Part shown: positions 41,384 through 49,849 of the stretch, piece after piece | How positions within the stretch are numbered: the stretch's first letter is position 1 | Layout of the letters: each line of letters begins with the position of its first letter | Assembly: GCA_040218795.1 (NCBI GenBank) | Contig: JAVJQT010000002.1 | Coordinates: forward strand, 124,001 to 188,000 | Length of the DNA: 64,000 nucleotides | Source: CCMP332 sp040218795 | Lineage (GTDB): Bacteria; Bacteroidota; Bacteroidia; Cytophagales; CCMP332 | Reading direction: 5' to 3' | Position numbers and translations under genes: made by a program | The notes under the pieces: model-generated | Seen by the model: the letters and a program-made list of their open reading frames with translations, nothing else | Databases searched by the model: none | Told to the model about the DNA's origin: nothing

Positions 41384-42592
41384 TTAGAATATGAATCCAG
41401 CAATTAATCCTGTTAATATAATTAGTGGCGAGGGCACTTTGCTGAACATTAACATTAAAAATGTTATAAGAATTACCAGAAGATTTACGATGTCCATAAA
41501 TCCAATATTTATAATATCAACCCCAATAGGTTCAAATAAAATTAATGCAGCCGCCACGACCAATCCTGAACTAGCGGCATTAATCCCTTCTAAAGAGGCT
41601 CTAACGACTCTATACTGTTTTAGTGATTCCCAGAATCGAATAATAAAGAATATCAGAAATGTACCAGGCAAGAAAATTCCCAATGCTGCCATTGATGCTC
41701 CTAGTATTTCACCTCCAATGCCCAATTCCCTTAGCGAAAGTGCACCTACAAATGCACTAAAACTAAAAACTGGTCCGGGAAGCGCTTGGACCATTCCATA
41801 GCCGGTTAGAAATTCTTCTGAACTTAAATAGTGTTTAAACTCTACAAATTCTGTGTGTAAATATGGAATCAGCACTTGCCCACCACCAAAAATCAAACTT
41901 CCATTTCTATAGAAATTCTCAAAAATTAAAAGTGGTTTATAGGCCAATAAATTACCCAATAATGCGGCCAGTAATAATATTCCAAGATATAGGATGAAGT
42001 TTTTCCAGTCAATATTTAGTTTTTCTTTCTCATCCTGCTTTGGTTGCTGCTGAAATTTCAAAGCGGTAATAACTCCTCCCGTTAAAAGTAAAATTGGAAA
42101 TACCCATGGGGAACGAATAAAATAACTAGTTACAGCAGCAATGACCATTAAAGCGCCACCGAGTTTTGTGTTGATTACTTTTGATGAAATCACATAAGCT
42201 GCATAAGCAACAAATCCCACCGCCATTGGCTGAATAAATCTCGCAAACTCCATGGAGCGCTGATTTTCATCCAGGTAGGAAATTAAAACGCCGGCGGCAG
42301 TCATAATGGATACTGCCGGGAAAATCCAAACTAAAAGTGTTAGATAGGCTAATGTAGCACCACCTTTTTTATATCCAATTGCTGTAATAGTTTGCGTTGA
42401 TGTAGGACCCGGAAGAATCTGGCATAACGCTAGCAATTCTAAGAGCTCTTCCTCGGTAACATAGCCCCTTTTTTCCACAAATTGTTTAGTGAAAAGAGCT
42501 ATATGAGCTTGAGGACCTCCAAATGCAGTCAGTGAAAGGCCGAGTACATCTTTAAGAAAAATAAAATATCGGAAGTCTCTTAGCTTGGCCAA
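41384..42592 (-). CDS. chrA: Chromate transporter (ChrA, CHR superfamily)
   Basis: 402 residues, the long two-domain form. Each half has the CHR signature: near the N-terminus FLKDVLGLSLTAFGGPQAHIALF and LCQILPGPTSTQTITAIGY, and in the second half GSLIFGGGQVLIPYLHTEFV and GMVQALPGPVFSFSAFVG. About ten hydrophobic segments place it in the inner membrane. The family exports chromate; its physiological anion here is not certain. The oxygenase gene is 3 bp upstream. Confidence 0.9.
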   Translation of the reverse strand: MAKLRDFRYFIFLKDVLGLSLTAFGGPQAHIALFTKQFVEKRGYVTEEELLELLALCQILPGPTSTQTITAIGYKKGGATLAYLTLLVWIFPAVSIMTAAGVLISYLDENQRSMEFARFIQPMAVGFVAYAAYVISSKVINTKLGGALMVIAAVTSYFIRSPWVFPILLLTGGVITALKFQQQPKQDEKEKLNIDWKNFILYLGILLLAALLGNLLAYKPLLIFENFYRNGSLIFGGGQVLIPYLHTEFVEFKHYLSSEEFLTGYGMVQALPGPVFSFSAFVGALSLRELGIGGEILGASMAALGIFLPGTFLIFFIIRFWESLKQYRVVRASLEGINAASSGLVVAAALILFEPIGVDIINIGFMDIVNLLVILITFLMLMFSKVPSPLIILTGLIAGFIF

Positions 42593-42595
42593 AAT

Positions 42596-43567
42596 TTATT
42601 TCTTTAAGCCAATTTCTTTTAACCTCTCATTTAAAAATTCACCCGCACTGATGTCTTCAAATTTTTTAGGGTTTGATTCTGTAACACAAGATTCCAAACA
42701 ACTCAAATCCATATCAGATCTTGGATGCATGAAAAACGGTATTGAATATCTGGAAGTTTTCATTTTTTCTTTGGGGGGATTGACCACCCTGTGAATGGTC
42801 GAACGCAATACACCATTAGTAAGTCTTTCTAGCATATCTCCAACATTCACGACAATTTGATCTGGAAGGGCTGTAATTGGGATCCATTTATTATCCCGCC
42901 GTAAAACTTGTAATCCTTCCGCGCTAGCGCCCATTAAAAGAGTAATGAGATTAATATCGCCATGTTCTGCAGCCCTAACAGCATCATCAGGGATTTCTTC
43001 GGGGTTTTCAATAGGATAATAATGGATAGGTCTTAAAATAGAATTTCCTTTTTCAACTTTTTGATCAAAATAATTTTCATCGAGCTTCAGGTATAATGCG
43101 ATTGCTCTTAGTACCTCTTGCCCCGCGCTTTCCAATGTTTGAAACACATTTATGGAAATATCCTTTAGTTCGGGAATTTCTTTAGGCCAGATATTCTCAG
43201 GATACGTTTCATTTAAATCGTCCGGAGAGCCCGAAGGCTGTCCAACATGATAAAATTCCTTTAAATCTCCTGTATTTCTTCCTTTCGCATGTTCCTGCCC
43301 CTTAGGCGTATAGCCTCTCTGACCGAAAATAGATTTATCGTGATATTTTAATTTTAACTCATCCGGGAGTGAGAAAAATCGCTGATATGCAGCGTATAGA
43401 TTTTGCGAATCACTTTCTGATAATCCGTGATTTTTAAGGGCAATGAAGCCAATATTAGAATAGGCTTCGCCCAACTTTTCAACAAAACTATTTTTTATTG
43501 CTTTATCCTTTGACTTAAAATCATTGAGATCCAAAGATGGGATTTCATCGTGAAGAATAGGTGTCAT
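42596..43567 (-). CDS. 2-oxoglutarate/Fe(II) oxygenase, isopenicillin N synthase-like
   Basis: 323 residues. The N-terminal DIOX_N segment (IPSLDLNDF, AYSNIGFIALKNHGLSE, FFSLPDELKLKYH) and the C-terminal double-stranded helix with iron ligands EHGDINLIT and STIHRV and the 2-oxoglutarate-binding SRYSIPFFM are intact. These enzymes hydroxylate or desaturate small molecules; the substrate is unknown. It lies between recO and chrA on one strand with short gaps. Confidence 0.9.
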   Translation of the reverse strand: MTPILHDEIPSLDLNDFKSKDKAIKNSFVEKLGEAYSNIGFIALKNHGLSESDSQNLYAAYQRFFSLPDELKLKYHDKSIFGQRGYTPKGQEHAKGRNTGDLKEFYHVGQPSGSPDDLNETYPENIWPKEIPELKDISINVFQTLESAGQEVLRAIALYLKLDENYFDQKVEKGNSILRPIHYYPIENPEEIPDDAVRAAEHGDINLITLLMGASAEGLQVLRRDNKWIPITALPDQIVVNVGDMLERLTNGVLRSTIHRVVNPPKEKMKTSRYSIPFFMHPRSDMDLSCLESCVTESNPKKFEDISAGEFLNERLKEIGLKK

Positions 43568-43600
43568 ATGAATTTATTCTGAGATAAATTTAAATATATA

Positions 43601-44266
43601 TCAATTGTGAACAACTTCTCTTAAAACATTAACTGATTTGAATGCTCCAAAGTTATCCAAATGATATTGGTAGTACCTAATTAATAATTCCAACAATTGA
43701 AATCTATCAGCCCCATTAAGGGGCATTTTATTAAAATTAATAAGGTTGTTAACGATTTTGGATTGTCGGGAATCCATAAGAACTCCGGCCGAATTAAAGT
43801 CTTTTAGTTGGTTTGGAGCAAAACCTAGAAATGAACTTAATTTTAGCATAAAATCGATATGAAAATCCTCAATATGCTCTTTAATCTGATCAAATAATGC
43901 AATCTGCTCAACCAGAAAACTAAATTTAGCGGAATTTGCACTTTCTTCTTTTAGACATTTAATCAGCAATTCTGCCAGAAACATTGCGATAATAATTTTA
44001 AAAGGATGAAATGGAATGCTCTTGAATGGAAGGAACAGCTTTAATTCTGAAATGCGTTGAATTTCTTTGTTTTGATTTTCATAAACAACCATTTCCAAAA
44101 TACTCAGACTTTGAAAATAGGCCATCTTATTGCCTTTTTTACTACTTTTTACACTATTGACTATGTAGGATCTAAGGCCAAATTCTTCAGTATAAACCTT
44201 AGCTATTATCGAGTTTTCCTTATAACTGATATAACCTAAAACAATTCCACGTGTCTTGTGAAGCAT
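43601..44266 (-). CDS. recO: DNA repair protein RecO
   Basis: 221 residues. The N-terminal OB-fold strand pattern (LHKTRGIVLGYISYKENSIIAKVYTEEFGLRSYIVNSVKS) and a helical C-terminal domain match RecO, the RecFOR mediator loading RecA on SSB-covered DNA. No zinc-binding cysteines are seen, as in many Bacteroidota members. Its ATG overlaps the stop of the PorZ-like gene. Confidence 0.93.
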   Translation of the reverse strand: MLHKTRGIVLGYISYKENSIIAKVYTEEFGLRSYIVNSVKSSKKGNKMAYFQSLSILEMVVYENQNKEIQRISELKLFLPFKSIPFHPFKIIIAMFLAELLIKCLKEESANSAKFSFLVEQIALFDQIKEHIEDFHIDFMLKLSSFLGFAPNQLKDFNSAGVLMDSRQSKIVNNLINFNKMPLNGADRFQLLELLIRYYQYHLDNFGAFKSVNVLREVVHN

Positions 44267-46578
44267 TATTCAATTATAGCGAATTTTGTATTGCAAAATT
44301 CTTCTCCATCTTCCGTCGTTGTTAGAATATAATATACGCCTGATTTCGGTTTTGAATTGTTGTAGGATCTTAGGTTCCAGGTAATTGAATTTCCAGTCGC
44401 TCTTTGCTCATGAAACAACTTCCCACCATTGTCAACGATTTTTACTATGGCATTTTGTGGAATATTATAAACGCTTAAGTCTCCTAGATATCCGGGTTTT
44501 ACGGGATTGGGAAAAACCTTGATATCATCACACACACTATTTGAACTCGTAGCTGTACCGCGATAAGATACAATTCCATCATTGGTTGCAAAAAAAACTT
44601 CCCCGTTTTGTTCATTGATTTCGATGTCTACGATTCGGTTGTTAATCAAAGGGCTATTATCGACTGTAAAATTGGCAATTACGTTTGTGCCATCCGGTTC
44701 AAATAACCAGACACCATTATTTGTTCCTACCCATTTTCTATTAGCCGGGTCCACTTCTATTGATGTAATTATCTCCTCGCGTAATAAAGGTCTGTTTTCA
44801 AAAATGGGAGTACTGGCATCTACATTTCCACCATCAAAAATTCTATCAGGATTGAAAAATACAGCGACTCCATCATTGGTACCAACCCAAATATCTCCGT
44901 CAAGATCAATGGCCATATCATTTACCGCATTGGTTGGAAGATTACCATTTCCTTCGGCAGCATTCAAATTTCTTATTTGATTGTCTTCTTCATTGAACAC
45001 AATTATACCACCGGTGATATTTATTACTCTACACCAAATATTGTTGCCTTCGTCTGTCAGCATTTGATCTACACGATCGAGGTTTTGTGCGGAAAAAGGA
45101 AGTGATCTCCATCCATTTTCAGGACTGTAAAAATTAATAGGTCTTGGCGATTCAGTATTTGCCATTACCAATTCACCTTTTTCATTTTCAGTCATAGCAC
45201 TAACTCGTGTAGAGGCAAAGCCATCCAAAATGTTAAATAATGTGGAGTTACTCGAATTAAAGACTTGAAAAGAGTCTGATTCATATTGCATTAGTACGCC
45301 GTATCCAATTGACCCTAATGCCAATAAATTGGCAGATTTATAAAAGTAGGGTTCGTAAAGATCAAGGAGGAATTTTCCTATGTTTTTGGTATTAGGCAAT
45401 TCCTTGGGTAAATAATTAATCCATTCTCCATTTTCATAAATAGAATAACCAAAATCGTTGAGTTGTTGTGTAAAATTTGTCTTTCTTCCACCAGATGTCA
45501 CAACCAGCGTTCCATCATTATAGGCCATGCGAGCCACAAGATTCTTAAATGGCCCATTTGGATTATAGTATTCATATTCGCCACTCAAATTTGAAATAAG
45601 CCCTCTGTCGGGAGAAGCAATCCAATATTTTCCATTATTATCTATCAGGAAATCATCGGGAGTCGGAAAAATTTCAAGCTCGGATATCACATTGCTAAAA
45701 GTGTCGGTAGAATTCCACAACTGGATATTATTGCCTGTTAACAATATAAATTGATTCCCAATAATTCTTAGCTTTTTTATTTGACTTCCCAATCCGGGCA
45801 TTCTTACTCGCCATTTCCCGGATTCATATTGCCAAAGTTCGGCAGAATTGCCACTGTTTCTTGCTACAAATATTGAATTGTCGAAGGAAACTAAATCTGA
45901 AAAATTATTTTGAGGAACACTATCAGCAGAAACAAACAATCGCCAATTATTAACATCCTGTAAATTGACCGAACTATTAAAAGGGGCCTGCATTATTCCT
46001 TGAGATGTAGACAAATAAATACTGTCGCCATTTGTATCCACAGCACTGGCATAAATTTCAATTTGACTGTTATTACCAAGTCCAAGATTTCTGTAATCTT
46101 CAGCGACTTCAATTTTCCTCAAATCCAATTTTACCAATCCAAACGAACAGGAAAGAAAAGCAAAATCCCCGTCGATGGAAATGTGATTAATTCGTTTAGA
46201 ACCTACAATTGCAGATGATTGAATAATCGCATCGATGTTTATAATATAACCTTCTTTATCCACAAGGTCTATATTGCCGCTTTCATATGCAATTATTAAA
46301 ATAGAGAGAGCTTTATGATATTTTAAAACAGAAATTCTGTTATCATTTAGCCCCTGAATTTTGCTTATTTTATCAATTAATCCGGTCTCAGGATCAATTC
46401 TAAACAATCCGTTTTCAGCAGCTGCATAAATGTAATTATTCGTCTCTTCAATCGCTTTTATTTGATAGTATGAAAAATGCGTTCTCCAACTTCCAACAGG
46501 AATATTTGATTGGGCCAAGATTATTGAAGAACCAAGGCAATTCAGGATAAATAAAATACTTAAAAAAGTATATTTCAT
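44266..46578 (-). CDS. PorZ-like beta-propeller protein with T9SS sorting domain
   Basis: 770 residues from the ATG at 46578 (MKYTFLSILFILNCLGSSIILAQ, a good signal peptide); the frame also has an ATG at 46617, which would overlap tdk by 8 bp. Two seven-bladed propellers of the two-component-regulator type (IYAAAENGLFRIDPETGLI; DIWVGTNDGVAVF; RKWVGTNNGVWLFEPDGTN) are followed by a type A C-terminal domain (VFPNPVKPGYLGDLSVYNIP ... SGVYYILTT). Length and layout match PorZ of the T9SS attachment complex, which acts at the cell surface with the PorU sortase. The position next to recO is as often seen in the phylum. Confidence 0.78.
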   Translation of the reverse strand: MKYTFLSILFILNCLGSSIILAQSNIPVGSWRTHFSYYQIKAIEETNNYIYAAAENGLFRIDPETGLIDKISKIQGLNDNRISVLKYHKALSILIIAYESGNIDLVDKEGYIINIDAIIQSSAIVGSKRINHISIDGDFAFLSCSFGLVKLDLRKIEVAEDYRNLGLGNNSQIEIYASAVDTNGDSIYLSTSQGIMQAPFNSSVNLQDVNNWRLFVSADSVPQNNFSDLVSFDNSIFVARNSGNSAELWQYESGKWRVRMPGLGSQIKKLRIIGNQFILLTGNNIQLWNSTDTFSNVISELEIFPTPDDFLIDNNGKYWIASPDRGLISNLSGEYEYYNPNGPFKNLVARMAYNDGTLVVTSGGRKTNFTQQLNDFGYSIYENGEWINYLPKELPNTKNIGKFLLDLYEPYFYKSANLLALGSIGYGVLMQYESDSFQVFNSSNSTLFNILDGFASTRVSAMTENEKGELVMANTESPRPINFYSPENGWRSLPFSAQNLDRVDQMLTDEGNNIWCRVINITGGIIVFNEEDNQIRNLNAAEGNGNLPTNAVNDMAIDLDGDIWVGTNDGVAVFFNPDRIFDGGNVDASTPIFENRPLLREEIITSIEVDPANRKWVGTNNGVWLFEPDGTNVIANFTVDNSPLINNRIVDIEINEQNGEVFFATNDGIVSYRGTATSSNSVCDDIKVFPNPVKPGYLGDLSVYNIPQNAIVKIVDNGGKLFHEQRATGNSITWNLRSYNNSKPKSGVYYILTTTEDGEEFCNTKFAIIE

Positions 46579-46609
46579 GGCTTGAGAACGCGACTTATAT
46601 CTTCTTATT

Positions 46610-47188
46610 TTACTCATCTAGATTGAAACATGCGCGACATCTGGCCTGGTATTCTTCGGTTGCACCGAGCATCACGGTTTTCTTAGACTTTTTAATTCGA
46701 TATGAAAATGAAGCCAGACTTCCACAACGCACACAAATGGCATGAAGTTTTGTAATGAATTCAGCATTTGCCATTAACTGTGGCATTGGGCCAAAAGGCT
46801 TACCCATATAATCTTTGTCCAAGCCCGCCACAATTACTCTTTTACCTTTATCGGCAATAGTTTTAATAATATCGATAATTTCGTTGCTAAAAAACTGAGC
46901 TTCATCAATGGCAATTACCTGAGCATCTTTTGATAATTTTAGAATGTCATTCTCATTTTCGATAACTATCGACTCCATTTCACTTTCATCATGCGAAACA
47001 ACTTTTTTTTCATGATACCTTTTATCCAAAGAAGGTTTGAACAATTCTATTTTTTGTTGTGCAATTTTAGCACGACGCAATCGCCGCATGAGCTCTTCTG
47101 TTTTACCGGAAAACATAGGTCCTGAAACCACTTCCACCCAACCCGAATTGGAAATTTCACTATCCTGAAAAAAAGGTTCTGTAAACAT
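46610..47188 (-). CDS. tdk: Thymidine kinase (type II)
   Basis: 192 residues. Walker A GPMFSGKTEELMRR is at 23-36, Walker B-like VIAIDEAQFF near 91-100, and zinc-binding cysteines in CVRCGSLASF and CRACF complete the fold. It phosphorylates thymidine in the salvage pathway. The ferredoxin gene ends one base upstream. Confidence 0.96.
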   Translation of the reverse strand: MFTEPFFQDSEISNSGWVEVVSGPMFSGKTEELMRRLRRAKIAQQKIELFKPSLDKRYHEKKVVSHDESEMESIVIENENDILKLSKDAQVIAIDEAQFFSNEIIDIIKTIADKGKRVIVAGLDKDYMGKPFGPMPQLMANAEFITKLHAICVRCGSLASFSYRIKKSKKTVMLGATEEYQARCRACFNLDE

Positions 47189-47189
47189 A

Positions 47190-47513
47190 TTAGTAAGAGT
47201 ATTTCATATGAGGTAATTTATTTTCAGGACTCACTTCAATCTCTATGTCCCCGCTTATTTTGCATTGACAGGCCAGTCTTTGATTTTCTTTTAATAAATT
47301 TTTATTTCTATACTTCAATTCCGCTCCCGACAAAGAACTGACATTTTCAGTTCCCTTTATTAATGTTAATTTACAAGTAGTACATCGCCCTTTTCCGCCA
47401 CATGTATGCATCCAGTCTATAAATTCAGCATGAATGGCGTGCATTACCGAATTATTTGAAGGGTAAAACGGTACCTTTCTATTGAAGAGGTTCTTAATAA
47501 GAATATCTGGCAT
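47190..47513 (-). CDS. 2Fe-2S ferredoxin (plant/adrenodoxin-like)
   Basis: 107 residues from the ATG at 47513 (MPDILIKNLFNRKVPF); the frame upstream reaches 47576 but reads into the divergent gene's promoter region. The four cluster cysteines are in HTCGGKGRCTTCKL and RLACQC. It would carry electrons in the cytosol; the partner reductase is not visible. It is divergent from the conserved gene at 47548 with only 34 bp between the starts. Confidence 0.9.
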   Translation of the reverse strand: MPDILIKNLFNRKVPFYPSNNSVMHAIHAEFIDWMHTCGGKGRCTTCKLTLIKGTENVSSLSGAELKYRNKNLLKENQRLACQCKISGDIEIEVSPENKLPHMKYSY

Positions 47514-47547
47514 CTTTTTTAACTTCGCAAATGAAAGAAAATTCAAT

Positions 47548-48579
47548 ATGGAGAGCAAACTAAACCTTATTGCCATTCAGGACTATTCAGAAGATTTAGC
47601 TGGAATTTTTCTAAATGAGCTGAAAGGGCAAAAAAGTCATTTTTCAGGTAAGGATATATTGTCGCTTAATGAAGTGAAACAAGTCAACCTTTTCATTTTG
47701 AAAGAGATTTTTTTTAGCTGGAAAGCGCAAAATATTCAAATGAGGAGTCCTTATTTTGATTTCGACAATAAGGAGGTTATTGCGTCCCTCGAGGATTTCA
47801 TGAATTTGTTGTCCAGGCATATTAAAGTTCCTTTTGATTTAATGCATGGGCTGTACAGTCTTGCAATCAGGGATACTATACTGTTTTATCTCGTACCTGA
47901 TTATTTTCTGGTTCACTTTATAAATGAATTGAATGATGACATGCTGAACCGCGAGACATTAAATCAATACAAAACTTATTTGGATCTCAATAGGAAAATG
48001 TATGAAAATTTTTTGGCCAAAATAGATACTGAAAAAATAGACATTAGTAACAAAGAAAAGCTGGGTGAATTAATTCACTCTATTAGTTTTGATGCAGAGG
48101 AAAAGGAGATATTCGACTATTTTTCATCAAAGAAAAATTTGGACATTGAATTGTTTTTAAAAATTGAGGAAACTGAAGAAAGCGAAGTTAAACCTAAAGC
48201 CGAATCATTTAAAGAAGGAAAGAGCTATCAATTTGATAATGAGCAAATTGTCAATGAAAAGTATAAAACCGAATCGGGAATTCTCAATGACAAACTCAAA
48301 GGAGAAAAGTCATCGTCTTTGCTCGATAATATGCAAAAACAAAAAATCAATAACATCTCAAAATCAATATCTCTGAATCAGAGATTTGTATTTATTAAAG
48401 AGTTGTTTGGCGGCAATCTTGATAATTACGATAAGGCCTTAAATACTTTGGATTCCTTTAATTCCTGGGAAGAGGCAAATCAGTTTATTGAAGAAGAACT
48501 CGCGCCAGAATACAATTGGGATATTTCAAAAGAATCGGTAGCTGAATTTAACGAAATAATAGAACGAAAATACAAATAG
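47548..48579 (+). CDS. Conserved Bacteroidota protein of unknown function
   Basis: 343 residues from the ATG at 47548 (MESKLNLIAIQDYSED); the frame begins at 47482 but the first 22 codons overlap the divergent ferredoxin. The N-terminal half is helical and hydrophobic in places, a variable acidic and lysine-rich linker follows (about 205-275), and the C-terminus has a compact helical motif (NISKSISLNQRFVFIKELFGG ... DNYDKALNTLDSFNSWEEANQFI). No catalytic residues can be recognised. It is the only plus-strand gene between 32 and 57 kb. Confidence 0.75.
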   Translation: MESKLNLIAIQDYSEDLAGIFLNELKGQKSHFSGKDILSLNEVKQVNLFILKEIFFSWKAQNIQMRSPYFDFDNKEVIASLEDFMNLLSRHIKVPFDLMHGLYSLAIRDTILFYLVPDYFLVHFINELNDDMLNRETLNQYKTYLDLNRKMYENFLAKIDTEKIDISNKEKLGELIHSISFDAEEKEIFDYFSSKKNLDIELFLKIEETEESEVKPKAESFKEGKSYQFDNEQIVNEKYKTESGILNDKLKGEKSSSLLDNMQKQKINNISKSISLNQRFVFIKELFGGNLDNYDKALNTLDSFNSWEEANQFIEEELAPEYNWDISKESVAEFNEIIERKYK

Positions 48580-48580
48580 T

Positions 48581-49849
48581 CTATCTGCCCAGAATTTGCA
48601 ATCTGTGGGCATCTAATTTTAGCAATGTAAAGAGTAAAATTGAAAAGGCAACCAATGCCGATCCACCATAACTAAAAAATGGCAGGGGGATTCCTATCAC
48701 AGGAAAAAGGCCAATTGTCATACCAATATTTACCATAACATGAAATAAAAATATACTCGTCACTGCATAACCATAGGCCCTGGCATATCTCGATTTTTGA
48801 CGCTCTGCGATTTGAACGAGTTTTATAAGAAAAAAAACAAAAACTGAGACCAAAATAAGAGAGCCAACAAAGCCGTGTTCCTCTCCAACGGTACAAAATA
48901 TATTATCAGTACTTTGATCCGGAATAAAGTCAAATTTTGTTTGTGTTCCTTTTAAATATCCTTTACCCCAAAATCCACCACTTCCTATTGCAATTTTCGA
49001 TTGAGTCACCTGCCAGCCGGCTCCCATTGGGTCTGCATTTGGGTTAATAAAAACCTGAATTCTATTTTGCTGATGAGGTTTTAATACATTTTTAAAAACA
49101 TAATCCACACTGATTACTAAACCAATAGAATAGACTACAGTCATGATGACCAAAATAATCCGCTTTGCTTCTTTCAAACTCAATAATATTCCGAGTATTC
49201 CAATGATGACCATGGCTCCGATAATTACAATTTTTGAAACCAGTAAAGTCAAAATGAAAAGTATGGCTGAGAGTACGCCGATTATTAAAATTACCGGTGA
49301 CATACCTTCCCGAAACAAAACCAAAATAAATGCAGAATACACCAAAGCAGATCCGGTATCACCCTGTAGCACTGTAAGTGCAAGAGGAATTAATATGATT
49401 GCAGCGATGGCTACAATATGCTTGAATTTTCTGAAGCTAAAATTAGATTTGTTTAAAAACTTTGCCAGAGCCAGTGCACAAGCGTATTTTGCAAATTCAG
49501 AGGGTTGAATTCGAACTCCTCCTATTTGAAACCAGGATTTTGAACCGGCAACTTCGGTACCCAAAAATAATACGGCAATTAGGCTGGCGATTACCAAAGC
49601 ATAAATAAGCCATGAAAAGGTGCGGAAAAAGCGGAAATCCATGAGCATAATTATCGATGCAAATACCAGGGATATTCCAATCCAAATCAATTGCTTACCT
49701 GAATTAAGAGAAAAATTGAATATACTCGTAGGATTTTCAGGATCGTATACGGCAGCATAGATATTAAGCCAACCAAATGTAATCAGTGCCAAATAAATGG
49801 CAATTACAGTCCAGTCGATATTATCCGTAAGTCTTCCTTCGGTTCTCAT
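48581..49849 (-). CDS. rodA: Rod shape-determining protein RodA (SEDS peptidoglycan polymerase)
   Basis: 422 residues with about ten membrane helices and SEDS landmarks: GGVRIQPSEFAKYACALALAKFL, VLQGDTGSALVYSAF and the C-terminal GIPLPFFSYGGSALVAF. It polymerises lipid II glycan strands during elongation with its partner PBP2, the next upstream gene, which it touches (shared base at 49849). Confidence 0.97.
   Translation of the reverse strand: MRTEGRLTDNIDWTVIAIYLALITFGWLNIYAAVYDPENPTSIFNFSLNSGKQLIWIGISLVFASIIMLMDFRFFRTFSWLIYALVIASLIAVLFLGTEVAGSKSWFQIGGVRIQPSEFAKYACALALAKFLNKSNFSFRKFKHIVAIAAIILIPLALTVLQGDTGSALVYSAFILVLFREGMSPVILIIGVLSAILFILTLLVSKIVIIGAMVIIGILGILLSLKEAKRIILVIMTVVYSIGLVISVDYVFKNVLKPHQQNRIQVFINPNADPMGAGWQVTQSKIAIGSGGFWGKGYLKGTQTKFDFIPDQSTDNIFCTVGEEHGFVGSLILVSVFVFFLIKLVQIAERQKSRYARAYGYAVTSIFLFHVMVNIGMTIGLFPVIGIPLPFFSYGGSALVAFSILLFTLLKLDAHRLQILGR

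Noticed and set aside
47482..47547. Upstream start (MKRFLIRISGIFFNF) for the conserved gene at 47548
   Set aside because: These codons overlap the divergent ferredoxin start and look like its antisense; the MESKLN start leaves a proper intergenic space.
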